Shown here piece by piece: positions 53,500-64,000 of a DNA stretch of 64,000 nucleotides (its first letter is position 1; each line of letters opens with the position of its first letter). Under the pieces are notes generated by a model, which saw only the letters and a program-made list of their open reading frames with translations, did not search any database and was not told the DNA's origin. The DNA is taken from positions 10,318,857 to 10,382,856 of the forward strand of contig NC_088178.1 of NCBI RefSeq assembly GCF_028769735.1, written 5' to 3'. Position numbers and translations under genes: made by a program. The DNA is from Zonotrichia leucophrys gambelii (lineage: Eukaryota > Chordata > Aves > Passeriformes > Passerellidae).

Positions 53500-54472
53500 C
53501 CTGGAACTGTTTATGCAGGAATTTTTATTCTTTGAAATTTTCCAGTGTTAAAGCAACAAGAAAACATTTATAATGTCCTTTGGTGGAATCTTATTACACT
53601 TGTTATATATGTAAACTGATATTCTTTGATGCCAGCACGTTGCCCATACAGAGAAATCTCTGCACAATTAAATGAAAGGAAAAAGAAAAGGACTAAATAA
53701 AAAGTAATAGTTTTCTCTTACCTGATTAGAATTAAATACATTAATAAATTGTCTGGTAACACAAATAGGCAATAATACAAAAAATCTACATTGTACATTA
53801 TTTCAAGAAAAATAACTTCATTTGAATACAAAAGGATAAATACACTTTTTGTCCTATAGCCACTCTTGTACAGTAGGTGAACACAGCATCTTACTGATGC
53901 AGTGCTGCTAAGGTATACAAGGATATGACTGGCTCGAGTTGTATTGAGGGGGCTGTTACACATGTGCATCACTAACATCAGACAAAGAAATCTTTCAACC
54001 AACAAGGGTTACAGAGCAACGTTCACTAAAGCACAGGTTGGAAAGGATTCGGGGACTGAAGCAGGCCAATATGGCAGCTTTTACAGATTTCCTTATACCC
54101 ACAATGCACTGACAGCAAAGAATGCCGTGGTTTGGTCAGTCCACACACCGGGCGGAGGTTCAGGAGCGCACCAGAGAGAAGTAGCGGATGTCGTTGGGGT
54201 TCTGGGCTGTCAACGCCATGTCAGTCCCGCAGCCGATCGATCTGACAGAGCAGGCGGCTGCCGGCGTGTCTGGAGGCAGAGGGGAGCAGTGTCCGCTCGC
54301 AGCCCTGTCCGTGACTGAGTGATATGGCTTGGTTCAGTTCGGCCTTCCTAGTTTGTGTGGTTATTTTGACTGTGTTTTCCTTTAGGGATTCCAGTGGCGA
54401 ACGCCGGGGTTCTGTCCCGTTCCCGCGGCCCGGGGCCGTGCGCAGTCCGGGTGTGAGGCCCGAGGCGCGGCC
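53500..54472 (-). other. NTNG1: NTNG1 3' UTR (probable)
   Basis: Sequence downstream of the NTNG1 stop on the - strand. The part next to the stop (about 54140-54472) is CpG-rich; beyond it the sequence becomes AT-rich. A reverse-strand AATAAA at 53524-53529 is the nearest canonical poly(A) signal, giving a UTR of roughly 950 bases. Others lie at 53019-53024 and 52943-52948. The ORF at 53944-54318 on the opposite strand has no support. The end point is inferred. Confidence 0.45.
53524..53529 (-). terminator. candidate NTNG1 poly(A) signal
   Basis: TTTATT on the + strand, that is AATAAA in the NTNG1 sense. It is the first canonical hexamer after the stop codon. Downstream hexamers at 53019 and 52943 are alternatives. 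Confidence 0.35.
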
Positions 54473-54725
54473 TCAGCAGCCGCGGGGCGGGCGGGCCGCG
54501 AGCAGCGCCAGCAGCGGCAGCAGGAGGAGCCGCGGCCCGGGCCCCGCTCCCTCTCCCGCCCGGCCCGGGGCCGAGCTGCGGCCGCCACAGCCGCCCGGCT
54601 CCCGCTCGCAGCGCAGCTTCTCGCACAGGATGCCCGTGTAGGCCGGCGGGCACTGGCACCGCACGTTGTTGATGCAGGTCCCGCCGTTCTGGCAGTGCAG
54701 GAGCTCATTGTCACACACGTTCGCT
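54140..54725. promoter_or_regulatory. CpG island over the NTNG1 terminal exon and proximal 3' UTR
   Basis: CpG dinucleotides are very frequent, densest at 54400-54640, while the surrounding DNA has almost none. The island covers the end of a gene rather than a known promoter. It may reflect GC-biased gene conversion, or an orphan CpG island with regulatory or antisense-promoter activity. Borders are approximate. Confidence 0.7.
54473..54723 (-). CDS. NTNG1: NTNG1 (netrin-G1) terminal coding exon: last EGF-like domain and GPI-anchor signal
   Basis: Netrin-G1 is a GPI-anchored neuronal surface protein that binds NGL-1 (LRRC4C) and organises axons and synapses. The exon starts after a pyrimidine tract and gcag (54724-54727) with two bases completing a Pro-type codon, then [19 protein letters not shown] and [20 protein letters not shown]. 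Its six cysteines have EGF spacing and match netrin-G1 closely. After LRCE comes a Gly/Ser/Pro/Arg-rich spacer and the hydrophobic run [12 protein letters not shown], ending RPPRGC and stop (54473-54475). The hydrophobic run after small residues fits a GPI transfer signal; the exact attachment residue is unclear. The spacer and tail are far more GC-rich and Arg/Pro-rich than the human tail I remember, and the polar end is unusual for a GPI signal. NTNG2 is a less likely alternative. The other exons lie beyond 64000. Confidence 0.92.
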
Positions 54726-57700
54726 GCAAGACAGCAGGGGAAGGGGGACAGAACAGAGATCAGTGTAAGTTTGTTTTCAGCAGAAATTCACCAGAACCAG
54801 AACTGAGGCTCCACCTCCCTCCTCTTCGTGAGACATATAAGGGACTCTGCTTTTTCAAAAACTAGGATTCTTTTTTTTCCCCCTAAAGGCTGTATTCTTG
54901 GAAAACCATCAAATTCACTTAACACCACTGACTAAAGTATTGATTAATTTTATATGAAGGACTATTTAATAATGTAATAATAAGAATTTTAATACGTGCC
55001 TCGTGCTAATATCTGCATCGTTATTACTGAACTGGAACTGTAGGTGGTGTGTGCTATATGAAAGGGGCAATGTGTCTAGAGCTTTTGGAAACCACGAACA
55101 GTGGTTAAAAATGCAATGTGGCTTTGCTGAAGTAAAAAGATCTGCATGAGAGGGAAGGAATCAAGAACTACATGTATAAGTGATCTGAAAAAATTGTGCA
55201 AAAAAAATAAGGCAAGCACAGGCAGGAAATTCAGCATGCTGTTGGATGGGGATTATAGGGTTCAGACATGTGGAAATAAAAGATAATGTGATTTCCATTA
55301 TAGATCAAATATTTCATCCTAATTAGATTTGCTGCTTTGGTATATGGCATCTTAAAGCTATCTCAGATATCTTAGATATTGTAGCCTGATAATAACTTCA
55401 GAAATCAGATTTGACAAGGGAGTTAAGAGACAATAATACAGGCAAAACTTTTAGACATGCATAATATTATAGTATTTGAAAAGCTGACAGCTTTACTTTG
55501 TATTGCTTAATACAAAATCAAATATTTCATGAGTGACAATGCAGGGGTATGAGCAACATACTAATTAAATGTGTCAATCTGTGTTTTATTTCAGATGATA
55601 TCACTAGTATGATATGTGTTGAATTACAGCCCTGCCTTCCACAGCGAGGCAATTTTAGTAAAGAACTTGCACCTATGATGTAGGTAGAAGGTAACAGTAA
55701 AAGTTTTAACTTGGAGAATTAGGGAAAAGATTATTTGAGTAAGAAGCAGACTCAACATCATGTGATATTTATGTGTACCTTAGCCTAAAATACTCTAAAT
55801 AATTCAGAATGGAGAAAGTATTGTTAATTTTATCTTAAACATTACTGTTTATTGCTACAAAGAAGTACAGTTTTGCAAATATTAATTTAATTACTTTTAA
55901 AAGCAGTCCAAATATCATGAGAACTGCAAGTGAAGTAGTCCAGGTTCTTAAGTGGTGTAGTTTTACATAAATCTGTACAATTTTGTGCACCACTAACCTC
56001 ACTGCTAATCTTATGTGTCCTGGCTTGCTTTCAGAAAAATAATTTTCTCACCCTAGAAGGTCTCTCCAATAGCTGTTTTCTGATGTTCTGCACCCAAGTG
56101 GGCCAAATAATGCAATATGTTGGAAACTTGTAGATGCAATTAAGAGGGACCAGTAAATCATTAATTATTTTTACTGAGTCCTTTAGCAGTCAAAGGTTTT
56201 TATTAAGAGCTATGGATTTCATACTATTGTCCAGTTTCTGAATTGCAATGGAAAAAATTGAATATTAAGGTACAGCAACACATTTTGTTGATGATTCTAT
56301 GTCTGAATTTTAATGTTCTACTCATACTTTAGAAAAAATGTGTAAGAAACAGTAAGTCCCCACCAAATAAATGTGATGAGATTAACAACCCAAAAAATAC
56401 CATGGTAACAGGCAGAAAAAATTAACTGTATTTTAATACAGTCAATATTTGCATTAAATCTCTTATAACGGAGGGTATGTATCTTTGAAGTTGACTTTGT
56501 TATTTAGATTATATATATTTAGTCATCTTAATATGCAAAATCAAAGCGCTTTATCTGATGGTACAGCTACTGGAGCTGCATGTTCTGGACTACTCATTGC
56601 TGGGATGCTTCCTACAGTTCAGGCAGTGAAAATTGTGAAATATCTGCCCCATCAATACACATCCTTGTTTGCCTTGACAAACTCAGTGGGACTCAACAGT
56701 TCACTAAATGCCACTTCTTAACCAGCAGAGGAGATGTTTCGCTTCACATTTTGCCTGGAATAATTTATCCAAATTTTCTCAAGTATTAAGTAAACCATAT
56801 TTTTAAAAATGTATTATAAAACAAATATCTTTCCTATTTTAAAATTTATTTTGCATACTACAGCCTGTTATTTGAAGAGATCCTTAGCCCAGATCTGGTC
56901 TGTAGTTGTAGGTGAGTGGAGATGAGGGGCTGAAGAAGTATTTTGCTCTGTGCTGGCTGTTCTGTCTGACACAAAATTCTGTCATCTACAAAATTCTGGA
57001 TACAATGTTATAGATGCTGATTTCTAAATCAGACCATTTCTTTCTCATTAGGAAACTTTTGAAATGTGCTTAAAGAAGGGATGGATCAAAAGCTTCATAG
57101 TTATTCTTATATGAATGTTTTAAATGTTTGCCCACGGGAATGCAGGTAGGTTTTATTGTTCTCAGCAAAATAGCTGAAAATTCTGGAATTGTTGATCTTG
57201 TATTGTCACAGCTTTCCTAATTTTGTGCTTTGTCTTGCACACAGACATGTATGCACATATATGTATCATGCAGATAGCAATTGTGAGCTGGAAATCATAT
57301 GAAAAAAATCTGGAAATGTTATGAAATCCTATGACTTTTTGCCAATTTTGTTTTAATTTTATTCTGACCCACTCTAATACCATTTTAACCTTTCTGAAAG
57401 TATGGCCATGATTACTTTGAAAACTTTAGCATTGACTAATGGTTATCTGAATGGCATCACATACCAAGTTCTGACCAAAGAATGAAACATGGAGAAGTGA
57501 CACAAGTAAAAGACTTAATTCTGAAGTCATCACATTGTAGACTGTTAAGACCTGTGTGGCTGAACTAGCTGTGGATTTGCTGGCAGATCCTCCTTACTTA
57601 GAAGCCAAACTGGTCACTTATAAACCAAAACAGGAATCTCATTTGTTTTGGAGAGCTTTTCAGGCCTTTTTGAGGGATGTTTTTGAGCACAGTCTCCAGA

Positions 57701-59820
57701 TCTGTGCTACTGCATGAAGTGAAATATTTAAAGTAAACTAAAGAAACTGTTTTTAAAATTATTCTCGTAATTCATCAATTTGCAATCTAACTATGGTTCA
57801 GTTATAGGATCCTTAAAACACTTCACAAAGAAGACAGAAAAGAAGGCACAACATGCCTTGCTATATGTGCTATGCACAAACTATTCTTGATCTTTAATTG
57901 CAATGTTAATGAATTTGGGAATGGAACAAAAAAGGAAAACAAGGGAAAATACCCATCTTTGAGCCGGCTCAAGGGATAGTCTTAGCCTGCCATAAATGTG
58001 CTAGTGTTTCACAGAATTTATATTGGGTATTAAATGAAATATTGTGAGTAACACAGCTGTTTGACAAATTACTACTTTCCTCTTAAATGTTCAAATCTGA
58101 ATAATACATGAAAATTCCCGAGTCTCTCCAAAACTCAACTTTAATATCTTTGCAGCTTCTTGAAAGAAAAGAGTTAGACAGCTCTGGCTGATTTTAGTTC
58201 TGAGACAGCAACAGAGACAGAGAAGAAGAAATGCAGGGATTGCTCTCTTCAGTCTGGGGGGGCACCTGGCACAGCCTTGTGCTCTTGGCTTAAGGACCTT
58301 CTGCTGCTGTGTCTGGGCAGCTGCAGAGCACATGCCCAGGGCCTTCGGTTCTGCCTGCTGCCCAGACAGAACAACAAGGTGCTACAGAACTTAACTACGC
58401 TTTCTTCTACACTCCTCTCTTTCCTAAAGGCCATCCAAGAGGGAAGATAATAACATTTCTACCTTTCTTTGTGCTACCTTAATTTTTGTACAGCTTGCCT
58501 ACAGCAGCATCTTGTTCAGGTGGGATAGGCTATTGACACATTTTTTTGATTGTATTCTCTTTCTGCATCAAAATATGGATTTATGATGAAATTTTCTTTG
58601 TGGGAACAACATAAAGATCATTAATGACAAAGTCACAGAAAGAAAAGTTTTTATGATAGGTCCTTGCTTCCTTTCTTGAATTCTTAAGACTTAAATTTCC
58701 AACAATGTTTCCTACATTTGCTTCTATCACTATTTTCCTTCAGCGTGCGCCTTTTGTCACATCATTTGTTACAGACTTCTCTCTCCCTCTCTCTCTTTTT
58801 AAAACCATCCCTTCACTTTCCTCCTTTTTGTCTCCCAGATCATGAGTATCACAGTCCCTGGACAGGTTTGCTGGGTTGACAGCTCTGAATATATTACACA
58901 ACATATTTGTCTTTTCTAAAGCACTGATGCAAGCTTTGCCCTGACTTCTGCTGCAGTGAATTTTCCATACTGTTTGTCAGTGGTTTTTGTTACTAGCACC
59001 ACTGAATTTTTGACCTTGGATTCCATCCATTGTTCATAATTTTGAGAGCATGCAGGTCTCATGGCTAAAGAAATTATTCGTCTGTTTTTTTCTCTAATGC
59101 ATTTGTTGCCTTGGTACTTCCTATTTAGTAAAGAATATTACTTGAACTCATGAATGAGGAAGATTTCAGCACACATGCTAACAGAATATTCTGTCTGTGC
59201 ATAAGTGAGTAAAAACCCAGCATAGTGAAACCCATGTTTTCAGTAATGATGTTTATAGGTAGCTCCAACATATGCAGTGGCTGTCTATATATAGACACTG
59301 AACAGCACATTGAAATGCCATGAAAAAATTGGGAGGTTTCATCTCACTGCATAAATAAGTACAGTAAATCCAGGCCAAGTACAAGTGATTTCTTGTCAAA
59401 TGCAGAATTAGTTCCTGTGAATACTATGAGGAGCCTGTAACTAACATGCATTATTCTCTGAATCTGTGATCATTTAATCAATAAATGGTAAAAACAATCT
59501 CAAAATATAAAAGAAATTGCAGTGAATGAAGCTTGTGTGTATGCCTGATGAGAGTGTGAGCAACTGCACATACATATATAGCTAGAAAACCTCTGCAGTT
59601 GTGACAGTATTAGCAACATTTTCTCCACAATTTGTCAAATAGGCAGAAATGGAATTGAGGAATGCAAAAGACTTAGTCTCATTCGAATGCAAAGGTGTGA
59701 AATTCTTTCCAGTTGTACCCAGTTGCATGTTCCAGTTGAACATAAGTGACTGCAATCAAAATATTTGAAATTGCCACAGTCAGCAATGAATACCTTCAGT
59801 ATTTGGGAAAAAATCCTGAA

Positions 59821-59861
59821 AATACAATATATAATTGTATATAATAATACAATATATAATT
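59821..59861. repeat. 16-bp AT-rich direct repeat, 25-bp period
   Basis: AATACAATATATAATT occurs at 59821-59836 and 59846-59861. It is a small local duplication in an AT-rich intron stretch. Confidence 0.7.
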
Positions 59862-62049
59862 CCTGTGTGTTGAAGACGTCTACATGGAATTCCACTGACT
59901 CATGAGATCTCACCCATGTAGCACAGATGTCAGGTAAGAGGATGTAAGGGCACGGGGAAAACAGTAGTCAGGCTTCTCCTGAAAGGTTACAGCTGCTGCT
60001 CTTACAGTTCGTGTTGTACAGAACATGACAATACTTCAGGTTTTTATAGCTTAAGTATCTTACTCATTTGAATCACCAGTGAGTAATAACTGAGATGAAG
60101 CCTTTGTCACTGAGATTTCTTCCCCTGCCTGTCTTCCAATCAGAAGTACTCATTTTACTTATTTTATTCTAATGTTTAGAATTTAATTTATTGTTACCAT
60201 TTACATTACTGCCAAATGGCTTTAAAATGTTTTACTACTGTGAATATGTGTCAGTGTTGATCAGACTTCTTCAGTGCTTTGAATCCACAAACATACCTGA
60301 TATGAAAAACAGCTACTGTTCTTATAAATGAGATATTCATAATAATTTCTTTGTTTGGAAGTGACACTAATTCAACATTTGCTGTAATAGTAAAACTGTC
60401 TTAGGATACTATCAAGACAAGGCAGTGGATTTTGATAGCGTGAAAATAAAACTGGTTTGCATTTCTCTACCAAAGCACATTCTTAAGCTAAGACAAAATA
60501 AATCACTGCAGACAAGTACAAGCCTAAAGCATATCTTACTGTGTCAAAATTATGGTCACAAAATGACAAACATTAATACAAAGATCTCTGGTGCAAAGTT
60601 GAAACAATGTTGTGATTAATTATACTGCCAGCAATACAAGGAAATAAACATTGACCAAGCGAGAGTTGTTTCTAAAGGCAGACATCTCCATCTTGACTTG
60701 TCTTAGAAATGCCTGTTAGGAGCACAATTGAAATGACACTTGATTTTTTATCAAACCACTTTTATTGAGTTATCAGAGAGTAAATGAATAGGGGAGTAAT
60801 GGAGATACTGTGTTCACTGAAAATTTCCAGAAGAATTTTTAGATTGTTTGCCTACATATAATTTCTGGTTTTTCTGCACAACAGGCAGTTCAAAGCCAAG
60901 CCAGTTCTAATCAAATTGCAGGTGAAGTCTTCAGAGTTTCTACAAGAAAATGTAGCTATTACTCAGAGTTCTGCCCAGCACACAGGCAGAGAATGGATGG
61001 TGATTCCTCTCTCCTACAGATAGGCAGTAATTTATCCTAGCATCCACATGGGTAAGCTTAGTTGATTATCTCTCACCACTGAAAGTGCAAAATCCTGTAC
61101 AGAATATGTGGGGGTTTTTAACCATGGTATGAGGATAGCAGAGGTAGAAAGTTACTGTTTTTCACAGGTTGTGTCTGTGCTTTCTCATTTTTCATCTCTA
61201 TTCTTAATCTAAAATCCTTGGGTTTAATTAATAAAGAATTATGAGAAGAAATACATCTAACCTATTTCAAAGGACACGAGGAAAAACTGAATTTTGGAAT
61301 TGATACTCATACATGATAGCCATAGTAGCTTTGGTAAAACTACACAATTGTGTATTAAGATGGATGAAAACAAATCCAGATTTAGTTATCTAAGAATTAT
61401 AGTTGAACTAATACCTTTCAATCTTCCATGGTTTCAGGAAATGAATGATTTAACCTTTCGGTTTTCTGATTTTGATGGTTCCAATTTCATACTTGTGGGG
61501 GGAAGAAAAATTTCCCTATTCTTTTTATTGCTTTGCTTATAAAGGAGCACCACTAAATTGGTATGACCCTGATCATACTTTAGGGTAATCTCAGGAGAGC
61601 AATAAACTACATATCAGCTTTAGTTGCTCAGAAGGGACTACATGCCCCTATCATTCATATTTCACTTACAAAGCTGTAAGCTGCAGTGCCATTATTCCTC
61701 TCTGCCTGGAGAAAAATGAACATTCTTTGACCTGTCTTCTCTTCCCTTATCTGGGAAAAGAAGCAGTTATAACTCCAGAGTTGTTGTTGGTTTTTTTGTT
61801 TATTTTTTTCTATTGCCAACAGCAAGGGCAGGGTTTAGGTGTAACCACTGTCATTAAAACTAGTTAAGCACAAAAAGTGCTCAGATGCAAAAGATGAAGT
61901 CAACAAAAGGCCTTATGAATTGGGGGATGGGATTTGGTTCCCTAAATACAAGCAGCTACTGCCATTGGCTTTCCAGAAGTCACTTCAGACGTGTACATGG
62001 AGCTGGCAGGTGTGTCCAGGGGCACTGGGGGCTGTCACTGGGGGCTCTA

Positions 62050-62239
62050 ACTGGGGAGCTGTGCTGCCAGGGGCTGTCACTGGGGAGCTGTCACTTGGGA
62101 GCAGTGCTGCCAGGGGCTCTGGGGGCTGTCATTGGGGAGCTGTGCTGCCAGGGGCTCTGGGGGCTGTCACTGGGGAGCTGTGCTGCCAGGGGCTCTGGGG
62201 GCTGTCACTGGGGAGCTGTGCTGCCAGGGGCTCCTGGGC
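62050..62239. repeat. GC-rich minisatellite, 38-bp unit
   Basis: Three regular copies start at 62126, 62164 and 62202, exactly 38 bases apart; each reads CTGTCACTGGGGAGCTGTGC then TGCCAGGGGCTCTGGGGG (the first copy has one C-to-T change). Before them, from about 62010, lie rearranged partial copies, one offset by 52 bases (62074 to 62126). Because 38 is not a multiple of three, the repeat produces related peptides in rotating frames, which explains the long overlapping ORFs here. Confidence 0.9.
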
Positions 62240-63834
62240 CCTGCTCTGCTGGCAGCCTCAACCTGCTGCAGATTCCCATTTGAGACACAGCTTCTCTGCT
62301 CCAGCTGAGCTCTGCAGGCTGTGCCTGACCCCGTGGCTGCCACTGGAGCGGCTCTGCTGCCCTGGCCTGGGGGCCGTGTGCAGGGAAACTCCTGTCCTGC
62401 TGTCCTCACCCCTCCTGCCCTACTCCTGGCTCATTTGGGAGCGCCCAGCTGCCGCTGCTCCTGAGACATCTGTGGCCACTTCAGTCCTGTCCAAAGGGCT
62501 GGCAGGATGACCTTGCCTGCACAGCAGCATTTTCTGCTTCATGTGCAACAACAGGATTTTCTTGGAACTTGTTTTTCCCAAGAATTATGAAACAGACCTG
62601 CAACAAGTATTGCTTTTACAGAGCACAAAACCACAGGAGAAAATCTGAAAAACAAACTAAAGCAGGATCTTGCGAAGGTCAGCAATTCAAATACATGATT
62701 ATGAATTATATAAAAAGCTGAATGTTCCTGCATCCTTGGCTGCTAAGGTGTTTGATTTGGAATAATGTTATGGGCACAAAAGAATGCAAAGAATTTGTCT
62801 TTGTTTGCAGAGAAAACAGTTTCTCTTTTGGCTATTCTTCCCAGTAAACACTACACTGAAGGCTTTGAAAATCTATTAAATAGCCCCAAACACTTGTTAC
62901 TGTATTTGGCAGCAAAACCAAAGGCAAGATAATCACAACTGAAAATGCTTCCCCAATGATTTAGGGGATTAGAATAATTTTAGTAAGTGTTTTCCTAATT
63001 TTTTTTAGGGAAGGGGTAAAAGAGAGTGACAGAATGTGTTGTTGGTGGCTTCTATTAATAATTACTGCTATCCTAAAGTTATTTGTAATCTAAAATAATT
63101 TGAAAGTTGCAAACTTTCTTCTCACATTTGGCTTTCATTTATCTGAAAGCCAATTGCATGGGAGCTTTTGAACAATTGAAAAAAAAAACCTACTGGAAAT
63201 ATATGTTATGATCAACTTCTAAACTACATAAACCAAGCATTTGTAATGGAAGCACCAGCGATCTTTAACTGCACTGCAGTAATTATTATGGGTATTAAAG
63301 TGGGATGGGTATGTAACTAAATGGAAGTGTGACTGATCAGCTCTTTTACAGTGACCACAAGAAAAGGTAAAGCCAACTTTGTATCTACATGTCATTATAT
63401 ATTCCTTCTGTGTGCATTTGCCAAAAGAAAGGTTTAAGATATCAGGACAGTGTTCTCCTACAGGATACAAAAGCACCAGTATGTAAAGTTAATGGTGTAG
63501 AATCTCTCAGGAGATGAACATTCTGAATTTGTGTGAACATTGGTTACAATGCAAAGACAAAGGTAAAAGATTTGCATAATTCCTACAACATGTATGAAGT
63601 GAGGGATGGGGTTTTTTGTTCAAGTAACAATGTTGTGAATCAGGAGATCTTTCTGAATGAATCTACATTGATTTATTGTTTTGAGTGTGAATGAAATGCT
63701 GCAGAGTGCTTTTGCTGAGCCAGCTTTAGAATGGGGATAAAAACACTTCCCTCTATGTGTCAAAGCTATTCAGAGTAAAACTTCTTATTGCTAGTGAACA
63801 ATGGGGAAGTTGATGCCAAGGAAAGTCCAATGAG

Positions 63835-63874
63835 TTCCCTCCTTTTGTTTGCCTGTGCAAACAAAAGGAGGGAA
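63835..63874. repeat. perfect hairpin, 18-bp stem, 4-base loop
   Basis: TTCCCTCCTTTTGTTTGC (63835-63852) and its exact reverse complement (63857-63874) flank the loop CTGT. One arm is almost all pyrimidine with a purine partner. Beyond a possible G-T wobble the flanks do not pair, so it does not look like a microRNA precursor. Confidence 0.85.
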
Positions 63875-64000
63875 TGATGCAGGTCCTGTGAATTCCTGCT
63901 CTATTTATTACATTGCACTGCTGATTAGATAAATGCAACAGCAGAGTTGATTATTGTTTCCAGGGGAGTTTGCTGACAGTCAGCTTTAAAAAGGTTTCTA

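Larger units (their letters stand above)
54724..64000 (-). other. NTNG1: NTNG1 intron before the terminal exon (runs out of the window)
   Basis: At least 9.3 kb of intron on the - strand, with a strong acceptor beside 54723. I found no laminin-type EGF exon of netrin-G1 on the - strand. It contains a short AT direct repeat (59821-59861), a minisatellite in a GC-rich patch (about 61990-62520) and a perfect hairpin (63835-63874). A CT-rich run lies near 58780-58800. ORFs such as 56485-56721, 58091-58434 and 59635-59913 look fortuitous. Confidence 0.75.

Noticed and set aside
54324..54641. + strand ORF of 105 codons, and alternative-frame - strand ORFs over the NTNG1 terminal exon
   Set aside because: They are shadows of the GC-rich NTNG1 exon. 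Only the frame with the EGF cysteines matches a known protein and meets the splice acceptor in phase.
61885..62510. Two overlapping + strand ORFs (132 and 196 codons) with repeated Gly/Leu/Cys peptides
   Set aside because: They arise from the 38-bp minisatellite, whose unit length rotates the frame. No splice sites, family match or codon signal was seen.
63835..63874. MicroRNA precursor interpretation of the perfect hairpin
   Set aside because: The stem is only 18 bp with a 4-base loop, and the flanks do not extend the pairing. A typical precursor needs a longer stem.
1..64000. CRISPR arrays, bacterial operons, tRNA or rRNA genes
   Set aside because: None seen on either strand. Spliced vertebrate genes and the CR1 element exclude a prokaryotic origin.

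Overview
The window is vertebrate nuclear DNA, almost certainly from a bird. Short GT-AG-spliced exons sit in long AT-rich introns. Interspersed repeats are sparse, and the one clear repeat (about 8229-8328, + strand) has the characteristic 3' end of an avian CR1 LINE. I could not place the species. Two LTR-like segments would fit a songbird or another neoavian, but this is not shown.

Layout. (1) Positions 1-about 27,885, + strand: the 3' part of VAV3, a Rho-family guanine-nucleotide exchange factor. Eight coding exons encode the C-terminal SH3-SH2-SH3 cassette (about 255 residues including the stop-bearing exon). Their phases fit together without a break from 344 to the TGA at 25442-25444. 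A 3' UTR of about 2.4 kb follows and probably ends just after an AATAAA at 27862-27867. (2) About 27,886-53,500: intergenic DNA with no supportable gene. It holds two LTR-like segments with TATA boxes (about 36295-36621 and 39538-40173), a (TG)n run and two hairpins. (3) About 53,500-54,723, - strand: the terminal exon and probable 3' UTR of NTNG1 (netrin-G1). The exon encodes the last EGF-like domain and the C-terminal GPI-anchor signal, and lies in a dense CpG island. (4) 54,724-64,000: NTNG1 intron on the - strand, containing a GC-rich 38-bp minisatellite (about 62050-62239) and a perfect 18-bp hairpin (63835-63874).

VAV3 and NTNG1 are convergent (tail to tail), the same order and orientation I know from the human genome. 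Their products are unrelated in pathway: VAV3 is a cytoplasmic signalling adaptor and exchange factor downstream of tyrosine kinases, and netrin-G1 is a GPI-anchored neuronal surface protein. Their adjacency is conserved synteny, not an operon-like unit.

I found no convincing undescribed biological system. The items most worth a second look are the CpG island and diverged GPI tail in the NTNG1 terminal exon, the two LTR-like elements between the genes, the perfect inverted repeats, and the paired Pumilio-type sites in the VAV3 3' UTR. No homology search, splice prediction or folding was run; all calls come from reading the sequence.
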